Source of the DNA: Lentzea atacamensis | Lineage (GTDB): Bacteria; Actinomycetota; Actinomycetes; Mycobacteriales; Pseudonocardiaceae | NCBI RefSeq assembly: GCF_003269295.1 | Contig: NZ_QLTT01000001.1 | Span: 887,635 to 951,634, forward strand | DNA length: 64,000 bases | Direction: 5' to 3' | Shown: positions 14,963-23,304 of the stretch, in pieces | How positions within the stretch are numbered: the stretch's first letter is position 1 | Layout: each line of letters opens with the position of its first letter | Notes under the pieces: generated by a model | Told to the model about the DNA's origin: nothing | What the model saw: the letters and a program-made list of their open reading frames with translations, nothing else | The model's database searches: none | Made by a program: the position numbers and the translations under genes

Positions 14963-17582
14963 CCACCACGGCGGCAGCTTCCGAGGCGCGGCCCTGCCGC
15001 TCGTACAGCTCCAGCGCACGCGTCCACTGCTCACGCGCCTCGGCGTCGTTCCCCGCCGCGGCGAGCACGTCACCGAGGTGATCCAGCACGGTGGCCTCCT
15101 CCGCGGAGTTGTCCACCTCCCGGTACAGCGCCAGTGCCTGGCGGTAGTGCGCGACGGCGTCGTCGTGCCTGCCGTCGTGGGAGGCGATGTGCGCGAGACT
15201 GTCCAAAGTGGCCGCCGCGCCCTCGGTGTGGCCGAGCTTCTCGTTGAGCAGCATGGCATCCTCACAACAGGTGCGCGCCTCGGCGTACCGGCCCAGGCAG
15301 GCGTACCGCCAGCCGACCTCGTTCAGCGACTCCGCCTCGCGGATCTCCGTCCCGGCCGCGCGGAACATCTCCAGTGCCCGCAACGAGTGCTCCAGCGCCT
15401 TCTCCAGGTCGCCCTCGAACTCGGCCGCCCACGCCATCGCCCGGTGTGCGCTGCCGTGCGCCGCGTGGTCGCCGGACCGCGCGAACAGCTCCAGGCTGCG
15501 CTCGAAGTGCTGATGCCCCAGCGACGACTGGCCCAGCTCGACGTAGTCCGTGCCGAGACAGAAGTGCGCGTTCGCCTGCTTCGTCTCGTCCCCCAGCGCC
15601 TCGGCGGCCCGCAACGCGCCGAGCCACACCTCCACGTCGTCGAGCGTGCGGCCGCGCCGGACGTGGTAGTTGTTCAGCGTCCGCCCGATCATCCACGCCA
15701 CGCCGAAAGCACCACACGCCAACGCCTGCCGTTGCTCTGCCATCAGACAACCGTGCTCCGCGTCGAACCACGCCATCGCCGCGGCGTTGTCCAGGAACGA
15801 CAGAGCATGCCCGCTTTCGTGGTCCGGCAACGGTTTGTGGGGCTCCAGCGTGAGCGCGGCGGCTCTTGCGGTGGCCGCGTAGAAGTCGGCCAGCCGCGAT
15901 CCGGCGTCCGCCTCCAGGTCGGCCGCGTACAGCCCGACGAGGTCGTGCATCCGATACCGGCCGGGTACGTGCTGCTGCAGCAGATGCGCGTTCTCCAGCT
16001 CCCGCAACACCATCCGCGTCCGCGCGGCGGGCCGGTCGAGCAGCGCCGCCACCGCCGGGAGCGACACGTCCGCCGTGCCCACGGTCCCGAGCAGCCCGAA
16101 CGCCCGCGCCGCCTCTGCCGACAGCGCGGCCACGGACCACGAGAACACCGAGCGCAGGTTCGTGCCGATCTCCCCCGCGTCCAGCGCGTCGAGCGGCTGC
16201 TCCCGCAGCTCCTGCGCGAACACCGCGAGCGGGAAGTCCGGTTCCATCGCGGCCCGCGCGGCCACGATCGACAACGCCAGCGGTAGCCCGTCGCACCAGC
16301 TCACCAGGTCCGCGACCACGCCGGGTTCGGCAGCCACCCGCTCGGCGCCGAGCCTCACCTCCAGGAACGCTCGCGCGTCGGCGTGGTGCAGCACGTCCAG
16401 CGACACCGACCTGGCGCCGTGCGCGGCCACCAGTCCCGCGAGCTTGAGCCGGCTCGTGACCAGCACGGTCGCATCCGGACCCGGCAGCAGCGGCACGACC
16501 TGCTCGGTGGAGCGGGCGTTGTCGAGCACCACCAATATCCGCCTGCCCGCCATCAGGCCGCGGTAACGCGCGGCCCTGGCGTCCAGCCCGGCGGGGATCG
16601 CCTCCTCCCCCAACGCCTCCAGGAACTCCCGCAGCACCGCCTCCGGTGGCGTCGGCTCGGCGGACGGGTCGAAGCCGCGCAGGTTCACGTACAGCTGGCC
16701 GTCGGGGAAGTCGCCGAGGTGCAGGTGCGCCCAGTGCAGTGCCAGCGCGGTCTTGCCGATGCCACCCGTCCCGCCGATCGCGGTGATCACGGCCGTCCCC
16801 GGCGGTGCGAGCGCGGCCAGCTCCTGCTCACGGCCGGTGAACCACGGGGGCGGCGCGGGCAGCTGCCGGGGCTCGGGCTCCACGTGGCTCAGGGCCGAGT
16901 CGCCGGCCAGAATCCGCTGATGCAGGTCCTGCAACGGTTTGCTCGGATCCGCGCCGAGCTCGTCGGCGAGCTCGCGGCGCACGGTCTCGTAGTGCCGCAA
17001 CGCCTCCGCGTCGTTGCCCGACCGGTGCAGGGCCAGCATCAGTTGCGCGGCAACGCGTTCGTCGTGCGGCCGGTCAGCGGCCAGGAGCCGCAACGAGGGC
17101 AGCAGCGCGGCGTGCCGCCCGTCGGCGAGCGCGACGTCGTTGCGATCCAGTTCGGCGGCGACGCGTTCGGCGTGCAGGCTTTCCCGCAGCGCGTCGAACC
17201 ACGGCGACTCGAGTCCTTCCACCGCCTGCCCGCGCCACAGCCCCAGTGCCTCGTCGAGAGCGCCCTGCCGCACGAGTGCGCGGAAGCGGAACAGGTCGAC
17301 CTGGTCCGGCGCCACGGTCAGCCGATAGCCCGCTGGTGAGCGCTCGATGTCGAGCTCGAGCAGTTTGCGGAGCTTCGACACGTACCCGTAGAGCGTCTCG
17401 CGGGCTCTCAGCGGTGCTCGTTCGCCCCAGACGCGGTCGAGCAGCCGGTCGACCGGCACCGGCCGCCCCTCCTCGACCAGCAGCGCGACCAGCACCGACT
17501 GTTGCCGGACGTGGCCGACGTCGACCAGTGCGCCGGAGTCGCGCACCTCCACGGCACCGAGCAGCCCGAACTCCAAGATCAC
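14916..17582 (-). CDS. AfsR/SARP family transcriptional regulator with NB-ARC and TPR domains
   Basis: 888 residues with the three-part AfsR architecture. Residues 1-95 are an OmpR-type winged helix (LLDRVWGERAPLRARETLYG), 96-250 the bacterial transcriptional activation domain (GLESPWFDALRESLHAERVA), 265-600 an NB-ARC-like ATPase with Walker A GGTGGIGKTAL and Walker B RILVVLDNARS, and the rest TPR repeats (GRYAEARTCCEDAMLLNEKL and similar). Such proteins commonly activate secondary metabolism or differentiation. No biosynthetic cluster is adjacent, so its target may lie elsewhere. It starts at GTG 17582 and is divergent from a small secreted-protein gene. Confidence 0.92.
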   Translation of the reverse strand: MILEFGLLGAVEVRDSGALVDVGHVRQQSVLVALLVEEGRPVPVDRLLDRVWGERAPLRARETLYGYVSKLRKLLELDIERSPAGYRLTVAPDQVDLFRFRALVRQGALDEALGLWRGQAVEGLESPWFDALRESLHAERVAAELDRNDVALADGRHAALLPSLRLLAADRPHDERVAAQLMLALHRSGNDAEALRHYETVRRELADELGADPSKPLQDLHQRILAGDSALSHVEPEPRQLPAPPPWFTGREQELAALAPPGTAVITAIGGTGGIGKTALALHWAHLHLGDFPDGQLYVNLRGFDPSAEPTPPEAVLREFLEALGEEAIPAGLDARAARYRGLMAGRRILVVLDNARSTEQVVPLLPGPDATVLVTSRLKLAGLVAAHGARSVSLDVLHHADARAFLEVRLGAERVAAEPGVVADLVSWCDGLPLALSIVAARAAMEPDFPLAVFAQELREQPLDALDAGEIGTNLRSVFSWSVAALSAEAARAFGLLGTVGTADVSLPAVAALLDRPAARTRMVLRELENAHLLQQHVPGRYRMHDLVGLYAADLEADAGSRLADFYAATARAAALTLEPHKPLPDHESGHALSFLDNAAAMAWFDAEHGCLMAEQRQALACGAFGVAWMIGRTLNNYHVRRGRTLDDVEVWLGALRAAEALGDETKQANAHFCLGTDYVELGQSSLGHQHFERSLELFARSGDHAAHGSAHRAMAWAAEFEGDLEKALEHSLRALEMFRAAGTEIREAESLNEVGWRYACLGRYAEARTCCEDAMLLNEKLGHTEGAAATLDSLAHIASHDGRHDDAVAHYRQALALYREVDNSAEEATVLDHLGDVLAAAGNDAEAREQWTRALELYERQGRASEAAAVVAKLGSAGGRSRSARR

Positions 17583-17701
17583 CCCTCAGCAGCGGATTCA
17601 AGGTTCATCCTAGGTTCGTACCTGATCAAACGGCCAACGTTGCTGGTGGCGGGCCGAACGGCTCGCTGGGACATCTCCCGGATCTGTATCGAGGGGTATT
17701 C

Positions 17702-18073
17702 GTGAAGTCTCGCAACCTGTTCCTGGCCGCCGCTGGTCTCGGTCTCGCACTCAGCGGGGGCCTCCCGGCGGTCGCCACCGCGGAGACCTCCGGCGACGTG
17801 TCCGTCCAGGACGTGCACCGCAAGTCGGCGAAGTGCCGCACGCCGGAAGGCCAGAAGATCAACATCTCCTGGGGAGACGGCAGCGTCACCACGACCGTCT
17901 ACTACAACAACCACTGCAACCAGGCTCGCGCGATCGAGCTGGAGTTCGTGAAGGAGAGCGGCGAGCGCTTCAACAAGTGCTTCGTCGCGCCGGCGCGCAC
18001 GCAGGGCAGCAAGAAGATCGGCAACGGCAACCCGAACAAGGTGTCGATCCTCGGCGCCAGCCGCTGCCCGTGA
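17702..18073 (+). CDS. Small secreted Cys-containing protein, unknown function
   Basis: 123 residues. The GTG at 17702 is preceded by GAGGGG and gives a full signal peptide (KSRNLFLAAAGLGLALSGGL, cleavage near ATAETS). The mature domain is about 95 residues with four cysteines, enough for two disulfides, and beta-rich stretches such as INISWGDGSVTTTVYYNN. An in-frame upstream extension only adds the antisense of the regulator and is rejected. I do not recognise the family. It is divergent from the AfsR-like regulator and closed by a strong hairpin, so it is a single-gene unit. Confidence 0.8.
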   Translation: MKSRNLFLAAAGLGLALSGGLPAVATAETSGDVSVQDVHRKSAKCRTPEGQKINISWGDGSVTTTVYYNNHCNQARAIELEFVKESGERFNKCFVAPARTQGSKKIGNGNPNKVSILGASRCP

Positions 18074-18089
18074 TCGCGGGCCGCTAGAC

Positions 18090-18144
18090 CTGGAAGGCCC
18101 CGGGACGCAGTCGAACCGGCAGCCCAGCCGCCGGGGCCTTCCAG
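18090..18144 (+). terminator. Long-loop terminator hairpin
   Basis: Two perfect 14-base arms, CTGGAAGGCCCCGG at 18090-18103 and its complement at 18131-18144, enclose a 27-base loop that can itself form a short GGC/GCC stem. It follows the stop of the small secreted protein gene by 16 bases. Confidence 0.8.
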
Positions 18145-18216
18145 TTCCACCTCAGCTCAAAGATCACCCGACCAGACCAGGGCGGACCCGTATATCCACA
18201 TGCGACCCTGGAACTG

Positions 18217-19350
18217 ATGAGCACCACGCGAATCGGGTCGTTCAACGTGGAGAACATGTTCGAGCGCCCCAAAGTGATGGGCCGCGGCGCCACCAGGCAC
18301 GCGGCTCCGATCCTGGCCGCCCACGCCCGGTTCAACGAGCTCATCGCCGCCGAGAGCTACACCCCGGAAGTCAAGGAAGAGCTCAAGGAACACCTGGCGA
18401 CGCTCGAGCTGCTGCGAGGTGACCGGAGCAAGTACGCGATCCTGCGGCGCATCCGCGGCAGGTTCCTCGCCCGCCACCGGACCGGCGAAACCTCGGTCGT
18501 GGCAAGCGGTCGCGAGTCCTGGGTCGGCTGGGTTGAGCTCACCACCGAACCCATCAGCGAGCTCGCCACCCGCCACACCGCCCAGGTGATGCGCGACGTC
18601 GGCGCCCATGTGCTCGGCGTGGTCGAGGCAGAGTCGCGCGAGCTGCTGCACATGTTCTCCGCCAGCATGCTCAAGAGCGTCGGCTGGACCCCGTACGAGG
18701 AGGTCCACCTCATCGACGGCAACGACGAGCGCGGCATCAACGTGGGCCTGCTGACGCGCGACGCGCACCAGGTCATCACCATCAGGACGCACGTGTACGC
18801 CAAGGACAACACCGGCGTGATCTTCTCCAGGGACTGCGCGGAGTACCACGTCCGCACACCCGCGGGCCCCGAGGTCGTCCTGCTGGTGAACCACCTGAAG
18901 TCCAAGGGTTACGGCGCTCCCGGCGACCCGATCGGCGCGCGCCGCCGGTTCCGGCAGGCCGTGCGCATCGCCCGCATCGTGAACCGGCTGCGCGACGAGG
19001 GCCACGAGCACATCGCGGTCGTCGGCGACCTCAACGACACCCCGGACAGCGAAGCGTTGCGCCCCTTGTTCCAGCGCACCGGTCTGCGCGACATCAGCGA
19101 GCACGAGAACTTCGACTGGAACCACCGGTTCGGCACGTATCGCGGTGTCAACGAGAAGGGCAAGATCGACTACGTCCTGCTGACCCCGGAGCTGTTCGCG
19201 AAGGCCACCGGCGGCGGCGTCTTCCGCAAGGGCGTGTGGCGCGGACCGCGGACCAAGAACCGTTGGGACGTCTACGAAACCATGACCGACGAGGTGCACG
19301 CGGCGAGCGACCACGCCGCGATCTACGCCGACATCGACTGGTCCCGCTAG
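18217..19350 (+). CDS. Endonuclease/exonuclease/phosphatase family protein
   Basis: 377 residues with the complete EEP fold signature: FNVENMF at the N-terminus, the metal-binding Glu in GVVEAESREL near residue 135, LVNHLKSKG near 225, GDLNDTPDSEAL near 270, GKIDYVLLTPE and the terminal SDHAAIYADID. All catalytic elements are present, so it should be an active Mg-dependent phosphodiesterase or phosphatase on nucleic acid or another phosphoester. No signal peptide is seen. Its stop codon TAG lies within CTAG that is also the stop of the convergent DUF1905 gene. Confidence 0.88.
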   Translation: MSTTRIGSFNVENMFERPKVMGRGATRHAAPILAAHARFNELIAAESYTPEVKEELKEHLATLELLRGDRSKYAILRRIRGRFLARHRTGETSVVASGRESWVGWVELTTEPISELATRHTAQVMRDVGAHVLGVVEAESRELLHMFSASMLKSVGWTPYEEVHLIDGNDERGINVGLLTRDAHQVITIRTHVYAKDNTGVIFSRDCAEYHVRTPAGPEVVLLVNHLKSKGYGAPGDPIGARRRFRQAVRIARIVNRLRDEGHEHIAVVGDLNDTPDSEALRPLFQRTGLRDISEHENFDWNHRFGTYRGVNEKGKIDYVLLTPELFAKATGGGVFRKGVWRGPRTKNRWDVYETMTDEVHAASDHAAIYADIDWSR

Positions 19351-19637
19351 ACGACCTCGACGGTCACCTCGACGACATCGCCCGGCCCCACACCGTTCTT
19401 CTTCCGCACGGCTGCCTTGATGGGCAGCACGTAACAGCCGGACTCCTTGTCCGGGAACACCGACGTCGACCAGCTGCTCGCACCGACGCCCGCGCGGACC
19501 TTCACGGAGCCGAAGCCGCGGCCGGGCGTGGCCAGCTCGCGAATCTGGTCCGAAACGTCCTCCGGCAGCGTCACGAACGTCCACGTGTCCATGCGCCGGG
19601 CGTCCCACAACCACAATTCCGCGTCGAAAACGAACAT
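19347..19637 (-). CDS. DUF1905 domain protein
   Basis: 96 residues from the ATG at 19637. It opens MFVFDAELWLWDARRMDTWT and carries the compact beta-barrel pattern of DUF1905: WTFVTLPEDVSDQIREL, GFGSVKVRAGVG, TSVFPDKESGCYVLPIKAAV and DVVEVTVEVV. A longer frame exists upstream, but the domain starts at this methionine. No ribosome site is visible, so leaderless translation is possible. The family has no assigned biochemical role. Its TAG overlaps the convergent nuclease gene's TAG. Confidence 0.82.
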   Translation of the reverse strand: MFVFDAELWLWDARRMDTWTFVTLPEDVSDQIRELATPGRGFGSVKVRAGVGASSWSTSVFPDKESGCYVLPIKAAVRKKNGVGPGDVVEVTVEVV

Positions 19638-19712
19638 GCTCACATTATGGGGCCAAACAGGTGATGTGTCCGGCATCGCATCACGTAATGGCAACTCGGA
19701 CTTGTCGCAAGC

Positions 19713-19731
19713 TTAGGTTAGCTTTACCTTG
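19713..19731. promoter_or_regulatory. Iron box (DtxR/IdeR/DmdR1-type)
   Basis: The 19-base site TTAGGTTAGCTTTACCTTG matches 14 of 19 positions of the actinobacterial iron box TTAGGTTAGGCTAACCTAA. It lies 44 bases before the iron-binding lipoprotein gene. IdeR/DmdR1 with Fe(II) represses such promoters, so the operon should be induced when iron is scarce. Confidence 0.8.
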
Positions 19732-19775
19732 TCGACACCCTATCTGACCTGGGGATTGATCGAGGAGGACTGCCG

Positions 19776-20786
19776 GTGAGGCGTCGTGCACTGACCGTGA
19801 CGATGGCAGTGGCACTGCTGGCGTCGACGGTGACCGCCTGCAGTTCCGCGAACGACCTGATCATTTACTCCGGCCGCAACGAACAATTGGTCGGCTCGCT
19901 TCTCGACCAGCTCGAGGACGCCGTCGGAATCGATGTCGAGGTCCGCTACGGCGGCAGCGGTGAAATGGCCGCGCAGTTGCTGGAGGAGGGTCAGGGCACC
20001 GAGGCGGACGTGTTCTTCTCCCAGGACGCGGGGGCTCTCGGCGCGGTGGGCGAGCAGGGCCGGCTGGCCGAGCTGCCCGCGGACGTGCTGAGCATGGTCC
20101 CGTCGAGCTACCAGGCGCGCGACAAGCGCTGGGTGGCCACGAGCGCGCGGGCGCGGGTGATCGCGTACGACCCGCGCGTGGTGCAGGAGAGCGAGCTGCC
20201 CAAGACGATCGAGGAGGTCGTCGACCCGAAGTGGAAGGGCAAGATCGGCTACGCGCCCACCAACGGGTCGTGGCAGGCGTTCGTGACGTCGGTGCGCGTG
20301 CTCAAGGGTGAGGACTTCGCCAAGGAGTGGCTGAAGAAGTTCGCCGCCAACGAGCCGAAGCGCTACGACAACAACATCAGCATCCTCAAGGCCGTCGACG
20401 AGGGCCAGCTCCCCTTTGGACTGATCAACCACTACTACTGGTACGCCTCGGCCGCCGAGAAGGGCGGTGAGGCCAACATGAAGGCCAAGCTGCACCGCGT
20501 CGGCGGCGGTGATCCGCTCGCGCTGGTGAACGTGGCCGGCGTCGGGATCATCCAGGGCACCAACCAGAGCGAGGCCGCGCAGAAGGCCGTGCGGTTCCTG
20601 CTGTCCGAGCAGGCGCAGCGGCACTTCGCCGACCAGACCGCGGAGTACCCGGCGAACCCCGGTGTGAAGTCGAGCAAGCACCAGCTGCCGCCGATCACGG
20701 ACCTCCAGGCACCCGACATCGACCTCTCCAAGCTGTCGTCGCTGCAGGAGACGGTGAAGCTGTTGCAGGAAGCGGGGTTGTCCTGA
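19776..20786 (+). CDS. Ferric iron ABC transporter substrate-binding lipoprotein
   Basis: 336 residues. The lipobox VTACSS follows a short hydrophobic leader, and the mature start DLIIYSGRNEQLVGSLLDQ is characteristic of FbpA/FutA-type ferric binding proteins. The iron-binding tyrosine cluster is visible as INHYYWYA near residue 218. It should capture Fe(III) outside the membrane and deliver it to the permease encoded next. An iron box upstream and GGAGG before the GTG support both role and start. The downstream permease gene overlaps the stop codon, so the genes are translationally coupled. Confidence 0.93.
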   Translation: MRRRALTVTMAVALLASTVTACSSANDLIIYSGRNEQLVGSLLDQLEDAVGIDVEVRYGGSGEMAAQLLEEGQGTEADVFFSQDAGALGAVGEQGRLAELPADVLSMVPSSYQARDKRWVATSARARVIAYDPRVVQESELPKTIEEVVDPKWKGKIGYAPTNGSWQAFVTSVRVLKGEDFAKEWLKKFAANEPKRYDNNISILKAVDEGQLPFGLINHYYWYASAAEKGGEANMKAKLHRVGGGDPLALVNVAGVGIIQGTNQSEAAQKAVRFLLSEQAQRHFADQTAEYPANPGVKSSKHQLPPITDLQAPDIDLSKLSSLQETVKLLQEAGLS

Positions 20787-22303
20787 GGCCCGCCCACCGG
20801 GCCGCACCGACACTCACCACCCTCTCGCTCCTCGTCGCCGCCGCCGCGGTGCTGCCGCTGGCGTATCTGGCGGTGCGTTCGTTCGAACGCGGCGGGGGCG
20901 TCGTGTGGGACGTCCTGGCGCGGACCCGGACCGCGGAACTGGCACTGCGGAGCCTCTCGCTCGCGGTGACGGTGACGGCCGCGTGCCTGGTGCTCGGCGT
21001 GCTGAGCGCGTGGCTCGTGGTGCGGTCCGACCTGCCGGGCCGGCGGGTTCTCGGCGTGCTGCTGGTGCTGCCGCTGGCGGTGCCGTCGTACGTCGCCGGG
21101 TTCACCTGGATCTCGGTGGTGCCGGACCTGTCGGGGTTCGCCGGGGCGTTCGTGGTGCTGACGCTGGTGTCGTACCCGTACGTGCTGCTGCCGGTCAGCG
21201 CCGCGTTGCGGACGGCCGATCCGGCGGTCGAGGAGGTGGCGCGCTCGCTCGGGCGGACGAGCCGCCAGGTGTTCTTCTCCGTGACGCTGCGGCAGATCCG
21301 GCCGGCGGCGCTCGCGGGCGGGTTGCTGGTGGCGCTGTACGTGCTGAGCGACTTCGGCGCTGTGTCGCTGATGCGGTACGAGGCGTTCACGCTCGGCATC
21401 TACACGAGCTACCGCGCGACGTTCGACCGCACGCCGGCCGCGATCCTCGGGCTCGTCCTGGTGTTGCTGGCGATCGCGCTGACGCTGGGCGAACGACGTG
21501 CGCGGGGCCTGGTCGCGCATCGTGGCCGCCGCCGCCCGCTGACCGTGCCGCTGGGACGGGCTCGCGTGCCCGCCTTCTCGGGAACTCTGGTGTTGATCGT
21601 GCTGACGCTCGGGGTTCCGGTGATCAGCCTGGTGTGGTGGCTCATCGCCGGTACGTCGACGTTCTCGGTCACCGATGTGCTGGCCACGACCGGGAACACC
21701 GTCGCGGTGTCGGCGTTCGGCGCGTTGCTGACGCTCGCGCTGGCGTTGCCGGTGGGGATTCTGGCCGCGAGGTATCAGGGCCGGCTCGCACGAGGGGTCG
21801 AGCTGGCCAGCTTCGCCGGGCACGCGCTGCCGGGCATCACGGTCGGTCTGGCGCTGGTGTTCTTCGGGATCCGGTTCGCTCCGGCGCTGTACCAGACGAC
21901 ACCGATGCTCGCTTTCGCTTACGCGGTGCTGTTTCTGCCGCTGGCCGTCGGAGCCGTCCGCACGGGTGTGGCACACGCACCGCCGGTTCTGGAGGACGTG
22001 TCGCGGTCGCTCGGCCGGGGACGGTGGGAGACCGGGCTGCGGGTGACGGTGCCGCTGGCCGCGCCGGGGATTCTCGCCGGTACCGCGCTCGTGTTCCTCA
22101 CGTGTGCCAAGGAGTTGCCGGCGACGTTGATGCTGAGGCCGACCGGGATGGACACCCTGGCGACCGAGCTGTGGACCCGTACCGAGGTCGCCGCGTACGC
22201 CGCAGCGGCGCCCTACGCAGCGGTTCTGCTGGTGGTGGCGGCGATTCCGGCGGTCGTGCTCGACCGGTTCCTGAGCCAGACCGATGCGGGAGGTGAGCGA
22301 TGA
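20783..22303 (+). CDS. Ferric iron ABC transporter permease (FbpB type)
   Basis: About 506 residues, a fused two-half permease with roughly 12 hydrophobic segments and two ATPase-docking loops, VEEVARSLGRTSRQVFFSVT near residue 150 and LEDVSRSLGRGRWETGLRVT near 410. The first ordinary start codon is GTG 20849, but that would cut away most of the first membrane helix. A CTG at 20783, overlapping the lipoprotein stop, gives the complete helix LTTLSLLVAAAAVLPLAYLA; I prefer it, with the caution that CTG starts are rare. The ATPase gene overlaps downstream by four bases. Confidence 0.85.
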   Translation: MRPAHRAAPTLTTLSLLVAAAAVLPLAYLAVRSFERGGGVVWDVLARTRTAELALRSLSLAVTVTAACLVLGVLSAWLVVRSDLPGRRVLGVLLVLPLAVPSYVAGFTWISVVPDLSGFAGAFVVLTLVSYPYVLLPVSAALRTADPAVEEVARSLGRTSRQVFFSVTLRQIRPAALAGGLLVALYVLSDFGAVSLMRYEAFTLGIYTSYRATFDRTPAAILGLVLVLLAIALTLGERRARGLVAHRGRRRPLTVPLGRARVPAFSGTLVLIVLTLGVPVISLVWWLIAGTSTFSVTDVLATTGNTVAVSAFGALLTLALALPVGILAARYQGRLARGVELASFAGHALPGITVGLALVFFGIRFAPALYQTTPMLAFAYAVLFLPLAVGAVRTGVAHAPPVLEDVSRSLGRGRWETGLRVTVPLAAPGILAGTALVFLTCAKELPATLMLRPTGMDTLATELWTRTEVAAYAAAAPYAAVLLVVAAIPAVVLDRFLSQTDAGGER

Positions 22304-23304
22304 GCGGCTTGACGGTGAAGCGGCTGGTCGCCGGGTACGGCGGGGAACCGGTGCTGCGCGAGGTCGACTTCGAGGTGCCGGAGGGCGGGCTGCTCGCGGT
22401 GCTCGGGCCTTCCGGCTGCGGCAAGACGACACTGCTGCGCGTGCTGGCCGGGTTCCACCCCGTGGCGTCGGGTGAGGTGTGGCTGGGCGGGCGGCTGCTG
22501 ACCTCCGAGGTGCCGCCGGAGAAGCGCGGAATCGGGATCGTGCCGCAGGAAGGCGCGTTGTTCCCGCACCTCAGCGTGGCCGGGAACGTCGGGTTCGGGC
22601 TGAGCCGCGAGGAACGCCGCGGCGGGCGGGTCGAGGAGCTGCTCGACCTGGTGGGACTGTCCGGGTTCGGCGCGCGGATGCCGGGCCAGCTCTCCGGCGG
22701 CCAGGCGCAGCGTGTCGCGCTGGCCCGTGCGTTGGCACCTCGCCCCGGTGTCGTGCTGCTGGACGAGCCGTTCTCCGCGCTGGACGCCGGTCTGCGCGAG
22801 GAGCTCCGTGCCGACGTGCGGGCGACTCTGCGCGCGGCGGGGGCGACGGCGTTGCTCGTGACGCACGACCAGGAGGAGGCGTTGGGGATCGCCGATCTCG
22901 TCGCGGTGCTTCGGGATGGAGTGGTGGCGCAGCTGGCGCGGCCGCAGACCGTCTACACCTCGCCCGCCGATCTCGGGGTGGCGTTGTTCGTGGGCGAGGC
23001 GATGACGTTCCCCGGTGTCGCGCGTGGCGGTTCGGTGGAGACTCCGCTCGGCGTCCTGCCGACGTCCGGTGAGGGGTTCGGCACGGTGCTGCTGCGGCCC
23101 GAGCAGCTCGTGCTCGGCGCTCACGGTGTTCCGTCCACTGTGGACGACGTGTTGTTCCACGGGCACGACGCGACCGTGTTGCTTCGGCTTCCCGACGGCA
23201 CCTCCGTGCGGTCGCGGGTGCAGGGCAAGATCCCGGTGCGGGCCGGGGACTCCGTCTCTTTGTCGGTGCGAGGTTCCGCGTTGTTCTTCGGGAGCACGCC
23301 GTGA
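22300..23304 (+). CDS. Ferric iron ABC transporter ATPase (FbpC type)
   Basis: 334 residues. All ABC signatures are in order: Walker A GPSGCGKTTLL near 36, Q-loop GIVPQEGALFPHL, signature LSGGQAQRVALARAL near 133, Walker B VVLLDEPFSALD and the switch His in LLVTHDQEEAL. A C-terminal TOBE-like regulatory region follows after residue 240. The ATG overlaps the permease stop (ATGA), and its own stop overlaps the next gene's GTG (GTGA), giving an unbroken chain of translational coupling from the permease through the adenylation-domain fusion gene. Confidence 0.94.
   Translation: MSGLTVKRLVAGYGGEPVLREVDFEVPEGGLLAVLGPSGCGKTTLLRVLAGFHPVASGEVWLGGRLLTSEVPPEKRGIGIVPQEGALFPHLSVAGNVGFGLSREERRGGRVEELLDLVGLSGFGARMPGQLSGGQAQRVALARALAPRPGVVLLDEPFSALDAGLREELRADVRATLRAAGATALLVTHDQEEALGIADLVAVLRDGVVAQLARPQTVYTSPADLGVALFVGEAMTFPGVARGGSVETPLGVLPTSGEGFGTVLLRPEQLVLGAHGVPSTVDDVLFHGHDATVLLRLPDGTSVRSRVQGKIPVRAGDSVSLSVRGSALFFGSTP

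Noticed and set aside
12622-15081. Long frames on both strands over the MFS gene
   Set aside because: Compositional shadows; the DHA2 transporter frame has helices and motifs A, C and D1.
12989-17582. Secondary-metabolite gene cluster suggested by a SARP-type regulator and a drug exporter
   Set aside because: No polyketide, NRPS, terpene or tailoring genes are adjacent; only the adenylation fusion at 23301 is related and it belongs to the iron operon.
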